A stretch of 64,000 nt of DNA, from assembly GCA_030429545.1 (NCBI GenBank), contig JAUIFF010000012.1, forward strand, positions 124,001-188,000. Reading direction: 5' to 3'. This document shows, piece by piece, positions 47,341-55,171 of the stretch. A program made the translations under genes and the position numbers. The notes under the pieces are model-generated. The model was not told where the DNA came from. It did not search any database and saw only the letters and a program-made list of their open reading frames with translations. This DNA is from Polyangia bacterium (GTDB taxonomy: Bacteria; Myxococcota_A; Polyangia; Nannocystales; Nannocystaceae). How positions within the stretch are numbered: the stretch's first letter is position 1; every line of letters begins with the position of its first letter.

Positions 47341-47874
47341 CGTCACTCTTCGATATCTGTAAAGGGGTGGGTCTAGGGGCGTGCATTCACCGCGGCCCCG
47401 GGGTCGTTGGTCGGGCGAAGGTTTACTGTTGCGCCCCATGGCGTCAATAAATCATTGCCGGATTCTTGGGAAATTCGCCAACTGACGGGGTGGGCCTGGG
47501 CAATATCGAACCCCACTTCTGTGATGACCGTCGGTCTGCTCACATTTTGCGGCGCACTGCGCGCAATCTTGTTGCAAATGCACAAGATTTGAAGTGTAGG
47601 TACACAGCCACAAAAACCGGCCCCCCGGATGTGTTCGGCCTTCGTGCGAAATTAGCGCACCCGGTGTTCCCATGCATCTGCAAACGATTTTGCGAACCAC
47701 ATGTTGCCCTCGCCAGTGTGTGACACCTATGCCGGCGCCATACGCCACACTACCCCGTTTTGGGCTGCCAAACCTATGCCGCATGATCCAGATGAGGTCG
47801 GTCGTCGCCTGTCGCCCCGCTGTTGCAGGAGCTTCGGTTGCCACCCAGATCCAACCCTGATATTTGAGGTTCGT
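47341..47874. other. Divergent intergenic region, 534 bp, with three dispersed palindromes
   Basis: This gap lies between parC (minus) and a lipoprotein gene (plus). It contains three exact copies of TGYANNTRCA within 110 bp: TGCAAATGCA at 47573-47582, TGTAGGTACA at 47595-47604 and TGCATCTGCA at 47673-47682. No gene or RNA is convincing in either strand. Confidence 0.7.
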
Positions 47875-49245
47875 ATGCTTGATTTATCCCTACGAGCACC
47901 CGTTGTTGGTCTTGTGGCCGGCCTCTTGGCCGCGGGCTGCAACTCGGGTCCGATGTTTATGCCGACAGCCAGCGGCAGTGAGTCGGACTCGGAAACGGAC
48001 ACCACGACCTCGGACACGGGCCAGACCACGAGCCCCTCATCAACGGTCGATCCGAGTGAAGGGCCGACCACGAGTGCGAGTTTTTGCGGCGATGGCCTGG
48101 TCGACGCCGGCGAGGAGTGTGACGACCAAAACGATGTCGACGACGACGCCTGCCGCAACGACTGCACCCAAGCGATTTGCGGTGACGGTGTTATTTGGCA
48201 GGGAATCGAGCAGTGCGACGACCAAAACGATGACAATACGGACGGCTGCCTCGACTCGTGTCTCGCAGCCTCGTGTGGGGATGGGTTTGTCCACGACGGT
48301 GTCGAGCAGTGCGACGACGGTAACGACATCAATGACGATGATTGTACAAACAACTGTGAGTGGGGCCCGAGTACCTGTGGCGATGGGGTGACCGAGGGCG
48401 CTGAGGAATGCGACGACCAAAACGCCGACAACACCGATAACTGCACCGAAGAGTGCAAGCTCAACGTCTGTGGCGACGGGTTTCCCCACGCGGTGTTCGA
48501 GGAGTGCGACGACGGCAACGACGAGCAAAACGACGGCTGTCTCAACGATTGCAGCCTGCCGAGCTGTGGCGACGGGTTTGTCGACCCTGAGACCGAGCAG
48601 TGCGACGACCAAAACAACATCGAAACCGACGAGTGCCTATCGAACTGCCAAGCCGCATCGTGCGGTGACAGCCACATTCAAGAGGGAGTCGAGGTCTGCG
48701 ACGACGGCGTCAACGACAATAGCTACAACGGCTGTGGCGACGATTGCACCCAACTCGGCCCGTACTGCGGCGACGGCAATCTCGATGAAGTCGAGGGGTC
48801 CGAAGAGGAATGCGACGACGGCAATAACGAAAACCTCGACGGCTGCTCGGCAGACTGTCAGTCGGAGCTACCCGTCGAATGCCTGACCGCCATCGAGCTC
48901 GACGAAGCCAACCGCCACGAGTCGTTCAACGCCGTCACCAACAACTGCGACGATGAAATGGGCGACGTGTGGTACCGATTTGTCGGTGACGCCGGCACCA
49001 AAATGCCGACCTCCCCCCCCAACCTGTATCACTGCGGCTCGAAGGCAACCGGCTATATGCTGGGCACCTATCCCGCCGCCGGCGATGGGGTTGTCACCCG
49101 GATGGTGTGTTTCAACTGGGAGTTTGGCGAGTGCTGGTGGTCCGCCGATATCCAAGTGCGTGAGTGCGACGCACAGGAGCCGTACTACGTGTTCAAGTTG
49201 CCCAACACACCCGACTGCGACCTGCGCTACTGCGGGACCGACTGA
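47875..49245 (+). CDS. Surface lipoprotein with eight DUF4215-type cysteine-rich repeats
   Basis: The 456-residue product has a signal peptide with lipobox (LLAAGC), a short acidic Thr-rich linker, then eight units of the pattern CGDG...EECDD.N....D.C...C (about residues 70-335). This is the myxobacterial Cys-rich repeat (DUF4215, TIGR02232). A C-terminal domain of about 120 residues with several Cys (NNCDDEMGDVWYRFVGDAGTKMP) completes it. Aspartate-rich repeats of this kind are thought to be extracellular, disulfide-stabilised and possibly calcium-binding. The ATG at 47875 has TTGAGG upstream. A 15-bp inverted repeat follows the stop codon. Confidence 0.88.
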   Translation: MLDLSLRAPVVGLVAGLLAAGCNSGPMFMPTASGSESDSETDTTTSDTGQTTSPSSTVDPSEGPTTSASFCGDGLVDAGEECDDQNDVDDDACRNDCTQAICGDGVIWQGIEQCDDQNDDNTDGCLDSCLAASCGDGFVHDGVEQCDDGNDINDDDCTNNCEWGPSTCGDGVTEGAEECDDQNADNTDNCTEECKLNVCGDGFPHAVFEECDDGNDEQNDGCLNDCSLPSCGDGFVDPETEQCDDQNNIETDECLSNCQAASCGDSHIQEGVEVCDDGVNDNSYNGCGDDCTQLGPYCGDGNLDEVEGSEEECDDGNNENLDGCSADCQSELPVECLTAIELDEANRHESFNAVTNNCDDEMGDVWYRFVGDAGTKMPTSPPNLYHCGSKATGYMLGTYPAAGDGVVTRMVCFNWEFGECWWSADIQVRECDAQEPYYVFKLPNTPDCDLRYCGTD

Positions 49246-49261
49246 TCAGGCCCGGTTATAT

Positions 49262-49311
49262 ATGCTGATACATGAATATTCTGTGGGCACCGCTATTTCA
49301 TGTATCAGCAT
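49262..49311. terminator. Perfect 15-bp inverted repeat after the DUF4215 lipoprotein gene
   Basis: ATGCTGATACATGAA (49262-49276) is matched by its exact reverse complement at 49297-49311, with a 20-nt spacer. It lies 17 bp after the stop codon. It may act as a terminator, but it is A+T-rich and lacks a T tract. Each arm carries one near-match to the dispersed palindrome, so another role is possible. Confidence 0.55.
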
Positions 49312-49508
49312 GTAATTATCGAGCACACCCGCAAGCAAAATCGACCTGCCAACAACCACCCGCAACAGGGCGTTTTTGAGCCCAAAACAAGCCTTGGTGA
49401 TGCCAGCCAAGCCGCGGGTGACGCCCCAGGAGCAAGCCGAGCGAAGCAAACACGAATCCGAAATCGTTGCTGCCCCCAAGCTCGCGTCATCGGTGTAGGA
49501 TTCGGGGC

Positions 49509-50240
49509 GTGGCACTCACACCGGAACAGGAATGGAGCATCGTCGCCTGTGGACTCATTGCCCACGCGGACGGCGAACTGACTGCTGGAGAATGTGACCC
49601 GGTGTTGGCCGTGATCGATGAACGATTGCCCCCGGACCTGCGCGCCAAGTGGACCGCCATCCTCCTCGACCGCGAAGCCCTCGAGCGTCACTTAGAAGAC
49701 CTCCCCCCTCCGTTGCCCCTGTTTTGCGAGGAACTGCTCGAGCGCGCCTGGTCGATCGCCCTCGCCGACGGTGAAGGCTCCGAGGCCGAACGCGAAGTCT
49801 TTATGCTGATCGCCGACACCCTGGGGATCGAACGCGAAGAAGTCGCTCGCTGGCGTGAAACCTGGGATCGCCGGGCCGCCCAAGTCGCCCGCGAAAAAGC
49901 CTGCTTCGCCGCCCTCCTCGTGCACGCCGATGGGGTGATCGACCCCGAGGAGTCCCAACGCTTCAATGCCCTTATCGAGCGCCTCCCGGTACCGGCGAGC
50001 GAAAAGCCCCAGTTGCAGGCCTACCTCCAACATGCCCCACAGGTCGCCGAGGTCAAAACCCGGCTTGCGGGGTTGCCACGGGAACGTCGGATCGAAGTCC
50101 TTCGCAGCATTGCACCACTTGTATACGCATCTTCCCAGGCAGAGGTCGGCGCCCAGCTATTTCGCGAACTCGGCCAGGCCGCTGCGGTGCCAACCGATGT
50201 CGTGGAGAACCTGTTGCGCCGCGATCAGGCCGCGAGCTGA
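49509..50240 (+). CDS. TerB-like (tellurite resistance family) protein
   Basis: The 243-residue product has two helical TerB-like halves, recognisable by AHADGELTAGECD, ALADGEGSEAEREVFMLIADTLGI and VHADGVIDPEESQRFNALIERLP. Acidic DG loops of this type bind metal in TerB domains. The protein is soluble and without signal. The start is the GTG at 49509. The biological role of TerB-type proteins outside the ter cluster is unclear. No other ter gene is nearby. A 58-bp tandem array begins just downstream. Confidence 0.75.
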   Translation: MALTPEQEWSIVACGLIAHADGELTAGECDPVLAVIDERLPPDLRAKWTAILLDREALERHLEDLPPPLPLFCEELLERAWSIALADGEGSEAEREVFMLIADTLGIEREEVARWRETWDRRAAQVAREKACFAALLVHADGVIDPEESQRFNALIERLPVPASEKPQLQAYLQHAPQVAEVKTRLAGLPRERRIEVLRSIAPLVYASSQAEVGAQLFRELGQAAAVPTDVVENLLRRDQAAS

Positions 50241-50270
50241 CGCGAAGCACGACGCTGCACCTGGGCCGAG

Positions 50271-50640
50271 CGTAGCTACTGCGTCGACACCAGCCAGCGA
50301 TTGAGCCAAGTCTACGAACCTACTCGCAGAGCACGACGTAGCTACTGAGCCGAACCCGGCCAACGATCGGCCCGAGCTTACTCGTAGAGCACGACCTAAC
50401 GACCGAGCCGAACCCGGCCAACGATCGGCCCGAGCCTACTCGTAGAGCACGACCTAACGACTGAGCCGAACCCGGCCAACGATCGGCCCGAGCCTACTCG
50501 TAGAACACGACGTAGCTATTGGGCCGAGTCTGGCCAGCGATCGGCCCGAGCTCACTCCTAGAGCACGACGTAACGACTGAGCCGAACCCGGCCAACGATC
50601 GGCCCGAACCTACTCGTAGAACACGACGTAGCTATTGAGC
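50271..50640. repeat. 58-bp tandem array, about six copies
   Basis: Units begin at GAGCACGAC or GAACACGAC at 50329, 50387, 50445, 50503, 50561 and 50619, exactly 58 bp apart, with a degraded copy to the left. Each unit contains a conserved CCAACGATCGGCCCGAG block. The right-most unit includes the last codons and stop of the PNGase F-like gene on the minus strand. Confidence 0.9.
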
Positions 50641-52424
50641 CGGATCCGACCGCCGATTGGGGTCCCGTTGTTGTAGAGCCCCTGGTAGTCGAGGGTGTTC
50701 TCCTCGCCTAGGTTGACGTCTTCGGTGATATCGACCCGCCAGGGCTGGACCGGCAGCCCCGGGCACCAACCCGCGCGACCCGGCGTCCAGTTGCCACCCT
50801 GCCCCGGCACCACGCCGATATCGACCTGCTCGGCACAGGCCGAGGCGGCCACTTGGTTTGGAAACTCGCGCCGATAGGAAGTGCTGCCGTTGAGCGTGAA
50901 CTCGTGCTGATGTTCGCACCACTCGGCACAGTTGCCCGCCTCTTGCCCGTGCCCCGAAATAATCGCGACGAGTTCGACACGCTTGGTCGATGGCGGAGGC
51001 GTAAAGTTGAGGGTCTCCCACCCGTCGTTGTAGGTGTCGTTGAAGCCCTTGTTGCCTGCGAATGCGGGAATCACCTCGACCGAAGCGCCGTCTTGGCCCG
51101 TGTTGCGCAGGCGAAAGTGCATATCCCAGGTCGAGGGGTTCATATTCCACAACATGCCAAAGCTGAAGTAGTGAGTACCGCCGTCGCGGACCATCCCTAA
51201 AAATGGTGTAACATCAACTACCCAGCGGCGACGACCCGGGCGCGAGTACGGTGTGATCCAGCGGATCACCTCATTTTTGCCTTCACACGCCTCAGTGTCG
51301 CACAGGGAGATAAACGCCTCGTAGTCCCAGTGACCGCAGTCGGCATAGGCATCGGGGCCACAACGGGCCGCGAGGTCAAACTCCATGGTGTCAAACTGGG
51401 CCATGGTCGCGGCATCGGGGAACGCCACCGGCCACACGGCGTTGTTGTTGGAGTTGGAAAACGGACCGTTTTGTTGATCAAAACAGTCGTCGCCCACCAT
51501 GCAGTCGGGGGCAAACTGCACGGCCTCCATCATCGGCACAATGGTGACGTCCTGCTGGGCAGCGAGTTCTTGGTCCTGGTCGTAGCGGAAGTTGTAGTAA
51601 CGCCCGAGATAGCCCATGACGTTGATGTCGGGCGAAAAGTTGCCGCCGAGCGTGTCCTGGTAGTTGCCCGGATTATCCCATGTATGTGCACGGTCGATGG
51701 CAAAGTTACGCGGGTCGGCGTTGGCGGCAGCAAACGCTCCTACCCCGCCCTCGACTTCGTTGAGCGGGTCGGTGACAAAGTGCACCCGGTCTTTCCAGTG
51801 GTCGATCTGCTCCTGGCTCAGGCCCGCCAACGTGCCGCCCACGCGGGTTTGCCAGTCGAGCGCTTCGGCCTCGGCATCGGCCCCGTAACTGCCAAAGAAG
51901 TAATGGACGTTGGGGGCGGAGCGGGTAAACAGGTCGCCCTTGAGGCTATTTTTGTAAACTGCGCCGTTGTTGTCGGGCAGGTGGGCAATAAACACGTAGG
52001 TGTCGCAACCGGTCCAATGCTCGGCGAGGTCCCACACGCCAAAGGTTGTATTGACAACAAAGTGACCCGCCGGTGCTCCCCAGACAATTCCGCTGTCTTC
52101 GTTGAGCTCGGCCACAGCGAACCCGTTGTCGACGCAAAATGTCGAGCCCTCGCCGTCGGTGTCGGTCTCCGTGCCGGTCTCGGTCTCGCTGTCGGGGCCC
52201 GTCGTCGGATCGGTTGTCGGGCCGGTTTCGCTCTCGGTCCCAGGCCCGGCAGTGGTCGCATCGGTCTCGGTTTGCCCGGTCGTCTCGCCGGTAGTGGCAT
52301 CGCCTGTGGTCGACGAGGCGGTTGAGTCGGTCGTCGACGAGGTCCCGCCGCCGCAGGCTGCCAGCAACGCTGCCGTACAAACCACTGATGCCGTCGAAAT
52401 TACCCGAGAAGTCCTGATCGCCAT
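50610..52424 (-). CDS. Lipoprotein with PNGase F-like C-terminal domain
   Basis: The 604-residue product has a lipobox (LLAAC) and a long Thr/Ser/Glu/Gly linker to about residue 90. The region from about residue 340 shows similarity to peptide-N-glycosidase F: CGHWDYEAFISLC, WITPYSRPGRRRWVVDVTPFLGM and, near the C-terminus, ISGHGQEAGNCAEWCEHQHEFTLNG, the strong C-terminal-domain signature. PNGase F removes N-linked glycans from proteins; catalytic competence cannot be judged here. The N-terminal region (VYKNSLKGDLFTRSAPNVHYFFGS) is not recognised. Its 3' end is embedded in the 58-bp array. Confidence 0.78.
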   Translation of the reverse strand: MAIRTSRVISTASVVCTAALLAACGGGTSSTTDSTASSTTGDATTGETTGQTETDATTAGPGTESETGPTTDPTTGPDSETETGTETDTDGEGSTFCVDNGFAVAELNEDSGIVWGAPAGHFVVNTTFGVWDLAEHWTGCDTYVFIAHLPDNNGAVYKNSLKGDLFTRSAPNVHYFFGSYGADAEAEALDWQTRVGGTLAGLSQEQIDHWKDRVHFVTDPLNEVEGGVGAFAAANADPRNFAIDRAHTWDNPGNYQDTLGGNFSPDINVMGYLGRYYNFRYDQDQELAAQQDVTIVPMMEAVQFAPDCMVGDDCFDQQNGPFSNSNNNAVWPVAFPDAATMAQFDTMEFDLAARCGPDAYADCGHWDYEAFISLCDTEACEGKNEVIRWITPYSRPGRRRWVVDVTPFLGMVRDGGTHYFSFGMLWNMNPSTWDMHFRLRNTGQDGASVEVIPAFAGNKGFNDTYNDGWETLNFTPPPSTKRVELVAIISGHGQEAGNCAEWCEHQHEFTLNGSTSYRREFPNQVAASACAEQVDIGVVPGQGGNWTPGRAGWCPGLPVQPWRVDITEDVNLGEENTLDYQGLYNNGTPIGGRIRLNSYVVFYE

Positions 52425-52579
52425 GTCAAAGTCCTGAAGTTATGCAAGGGGCGTTCGCCACCATCAGTTATACCAGTGCAACACCGTAAAATAGGCCTCA
52501 ACAAATGTGAGGTCTCCCCCGGCAAACACTGTCCACCCATGGGCTTTGTGGGACCGACTGTAGCGATCGAGGTGGCTGT

Positions 52580-52622
52580 AACATTTGTATGAGCATATTT
52601 TATGCTAATGCACATACATGTT
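52580..52622. promoter_or_regulatory. A+T-rich imperfect inverted repeat upstream of the sugar transferase gene
   Basis: AACAT...AGCATA-TTT-TATGCT...ATGTT forms an imperfect dyad with a perfect 6-bp core (52592-52606) and contains an exact TGCACATACA at 52609-52618. It lies 49 bp before the start codon at 52671 and about 155 bp upstream of the divergent PNGase F-like gene. It may be an operator or a promoter element. Confidence 0.45.
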
Positions 52623-52670
52623 ATTGCCCACAACTTGCCCGCACCGACCTCTCGGTGTACAACCCGGCCC

Positions 52671-53384
52671 GTGACCGACAGCGTCGTCCTACTCCCGACC
52701 TACAACGAACGCGAAAACCTCGAGGCGATCGTGGCCGCGATCATGGGTGCGCAACCCGACTTCGATATTTTGGTCATCGACGACAACAGCCCCGACGGCA
52801 CCGGCCAACTCGCGGACGAGCTCGCCAGCGCCCATCCCCAGGTCAGCTGTCTGCACCGCCGAGGCAAGGAAGGCCTGGGCCGCGCCTATCTCGCCGCCTA
52901 CCGCCATGTTCTCGACTCGCCCAAAAACTACGGGTTTGTCATTCAGATGGACGCTGACTTCTCGCACCCGCCGCGGTTTTTGGGCGATCTTGTAGATGCA
53001 TGTAAAACTGGTTCAGACGTCGCTATCGGTTCGCGTTGGGTCCCGGGCGGCAGCGTTGAAAACTGGAGTCCATTGCGGATTGCGGTGTCGCGCGGTGGGA
53101 GCCTCTACGCCCGAACCGTGCTCGGCATCGGTGTGCGCGACCTGACAGCCGGGTTTGTCTGCTATCGCCGCCACGTGCTCGAGACGCTGGCACTCGACCG
53201 TGTCGCCGCCACCGGCTACGGGTTTCAAATCGAGATGAAGTACCGCGCCAGCCGACGTGGCTTTCGCCTGCGCGAGGTCCCCATCGTGTTTCCCGACCGC
53301 ACCCGTGGGCAGTCAAAAATGTCGCCGGCGATCATGCTCGAAGCCCTGACCCTGGTCTGGAAACTACGCCTGCGTCCACTTTGA
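52671..53384 (+). CDS. Polyprenol-phosphate sugar transferase (Dpm1-like GT2)
   Basis: The 237-residue family 2 glycosyltransferase has PTYNERENLEAI at the N-terminus, the nucleotide-sugar IDDNSPDGT, the metal-binding MDADFSHPP and the acceptor-side RDLTAGFVCYRR and GYGFQIEMKYR motifs. It should transfer mannose or a related sugar from a nucleotide sugar to a polyprenol phosphate at the membrane face. There is no C-terminal membrane segment, as in the short Dpm1 type. The start is the GTG at 52671, immediately before the conserved region. An array of about 85-bp repeats begins right after its stop codon. Confidence 0.9.
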   Translation: MTDSVVLLPTYNERENLEAIVAAIMGAQPDFDILVIDDNSPDGTGQLADELASAHPQVSCLHRRGKEGLGRAYLAAYRHVLDSPKNYGFVIQMDADFSHPPRFLGDLVDACKTGSDVAIGSRWVPGGSVENWSPLRIAVSRGGSLYARTVLGIGVRDLTAGFVCYRRHVLETLALDRVAATGYGFQIEMKYRASRRGFRLREVPIVFPDRTRGQSKMSPAIMLEALTLVWKLRLRPL

Positions 53385-53389
53385 CGCCC

Positions 53390-53736
53390 CGAAAACTGTT
53401 CGGGTTTCGACCACGGAACACTGCGACGTCGCAACGAACGCACCGACCGGCTGTGACACGCCCGCCCGCGAGGTCGAAGACTGTCCGTGTTTCGGCCACC
53501 GAGATACTGCGACGTCGCAACGAACGCGCCGACCGGCTGTGACACGCTCGCCCGCGAGGTAGAAGACTGTTCGTGTTCGGCCACCGAGATACTGCGACGT
53601 CGCAACGCGTCGACCGGCTGTGACACGCTCGCCCGCGAGGTCGAAGACTGTCCGTGTTTCGGCCACCGAGATACTGCGACGTCGCAACGAACGCGCCGAT
53701 CGGCTGTGACACGCTCGCCCGCGAGGTATAAACCTG
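53390..53736. repeat. Tandem array of four units of about 85 bp
   Basis: Four copies of a unit containing CTGCGACGTCGCAACG (starting at 53421, 53507, 53592 and 53674) fill the gap between the sugar transferase and the aminotransferase. Three units are 86, 85 and 82 bp long. Each carries the 12-bp perfect palindrome TGCGACGTCGCA. A partial fifth copy, CTGTTCGTG, provides the GTG start codon of the aminotransferase gene. Confidence 0.88.
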
Positions 53737-53739
53737 TTC

Positions 53740-54903
53740 GTGGACAGCAAGCCGACGACCCCCGCATTTTCCCCAGCGATCTCTGGCATGACAGCGTCGG
53801 TCTATTCGGCACTCGCCAGTCGACTACAAGCGTTTACCGGCGAGACCTACAAGCTCCACGTCGGCGACACCTGGATGGAGCCCGCGGTCGGCTGTCGAAT
53901 GGAAGATCTCCACGTCGATGAGTACCCGGGTATGCATCGCTATGCCTCGATCAAGGGCCGCCCCGACCTCGTCACGGCAATTTGCGAGCGCTATGTCAGC
54001 CGCACCGGTCTGGCAACTTCGCCGAGCGAGGTGTTGATCGGTGCAGGTGCAACGGGTGCCCTGGCCTCGGTGGTGCGAGCCATCATGGCTCCCGGCAAGG
54101 AAGTCCTGCTGCTGGCGCCCTACTGGCCGCTGGTGAGTGGCATCGTGACCTCGTTTTACGGCAAGCCAGTGCCCGTGCCGTTTTTCGGCGAGGTCACAAC
54201 CCCGCAACAGGCCGTGGCCGCCGTCGCAGCCAAGGCCAACAGCAACACCGTCGCGCTCTACCTCAACACGCCGAGTAACCCGACCGGAAAGGTACTGCCC
54301 CGCCCGATTCTCGAAGCCCTCGTCGGCTGGGCACGAAAGGCCGGGGTCTGGCTGCTGGCCGACGAGGTCTACGAGGACTACGTGTACGAGGGCGAGCACG
54401 TGTATACGCGCCCGCTAGCCCCCGAGCGAACCTTTTCGATCCATTCGTTTTCCAAGGCCTACGGCATGGCCGGCAACCGCTGTGGCTACGTGATCGGCCC
54501 AGCAAACGCGATCGCCCAGGTCCAAAAAGCAAGTACATACACCTTTTACAGCACCCCGACAGCAGCCCAAATCGCCGGCGTACGAGCCCTCGGACCAGCC
54601 GGCGATGCCTGGGTTGCAGCAGCCAAAAACCGTTACGCCGAAGTCGGTCGAGAAGTCGCCAAACGCCTAGGAGTCGCCGCACCACAGGGGTGCACGTTTG
54701 TCTTCCTCGACATCGCCGATACCCTAAAACGCCGAGGCCAAACACTGATGGCGTTTTTAGAGGGATGCGCCGACATCGGTCTGCTCGTCGCCCCAGGACC
54801 AAGTTTTGGCCCCTACCCCACACACATCCGGGTGTGTTTTACGAGCGAGCCGCCAGAGGTGACGCTGCGAGGCGTTGATAAACTTCGTGCGCTGCTGGGG
54901 TGA
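53740..54903 (+). CDS. PLP-dependent aminotransferase, class I/II
   Basis: The 387-residue fold type I enzyme has the internal PLP lysine at Lys239 in SFSKAYGMAGNR, the NTPSNPTGK loop and ADEVYEDYVYEG upstream, and a final Arg-containing substrate segment THIRVCFTS. It resembles aspartate/aromatic aminotransferases, but the precise substrate cannot be fixed. The GTG at 53740 is preceded directly by the tandem-repeat array, so its leader is unusual. It is the last gene before the structured repeat region and is followed by the convergent ribosomal operon. Confidence 0.88.
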   Translation: MDSKPTTPAFSPAISGMTASVYSALASRLQAFTGETYKLHVGDTWMEPAVGCRMEDLHVDEYPGMHRYASIKGRPDLVTAICERYVSRTGLATSPSEVLIGAGATGALASVVRAIMAPGKEVLLLAPYWPLVSGIVTSFYGKPVPVPFFGEVTTPQQAVAAVAAKANSNTVALYLNTPSNPTGKVLPRPILEALVGWARKAGVWLLADEVYEDYVYEGEHVYTRPLAPERTFSIHSFSKAYGMAGNRCGYVIGPANAIAQVQKASTYTFYSTPTAAQIAGVRALGPAGDAWVAAAKNRYAEVGREVAKRLGVAAPQGCTFVFLDIADTLKRRGQTLMAFLEGCADIGLLVAPGPSFGPYPTHIRVCFTSEPPEVTLRGVDKLRALLG

Positions 54904-54956
54904 TCGGCAGGGCGAGCCATCGGTAGGCGCGGGCTTTTGGCGTTGCCTAAAGGCGC

Positions 54957-55110
54957 GGGGCTTTTTGAAGCTGGAGTGGCCTAAGAAGGCTAGTCGCCTA
55001 CGAAAGTTTGTCTTGTTACCTCAACGTGCGGGGCTTTTTGAAGCTGGAGTGGCCTAAGAAGGCTAGTCGCCTACGAAAGTTTGTCTTGTTACCTCAACGC
55101 GCGGGCCTTT
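54957..55110. repeat. 73-bp direct repeat, about 2.3 copies
   Basis: GGGGCTTTTTGAAGCTGGAG starts at 54957 and again at 55030, and the two units are nearly identical through CTTGTTACCTCAACG. A third partial copy with GCGGGCCTTTTT starts at about 55101. Confidence 0.85.
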
Positions 55111-55171
55111 TTGGCCGTGAAGCGGCCCTGAGAGGGCTGTAGTCGCCTACAGCACAACATCAGAACCACTC

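Noticed and set aside
47452..47844. A 130-residue minus-strand frame in the parC upstream gap
   Set aside because: No family, no ribosome binding site and composition unlike coding sequence; the three palindromes fall in it by chance.
50271..50640. CRISPR array
   Set aside because: Units are contiguous 58-bp repeats without unique spacers and there are no cas genes.
53225..53812. Minus-strand frames of repeated peptides across the array of about 85-bp units
   Set aside because: Different units fall in different frames because of 86, 85 and 82-bp spacing, there is no ribosome binding site, and the frame overlaps two good genes.
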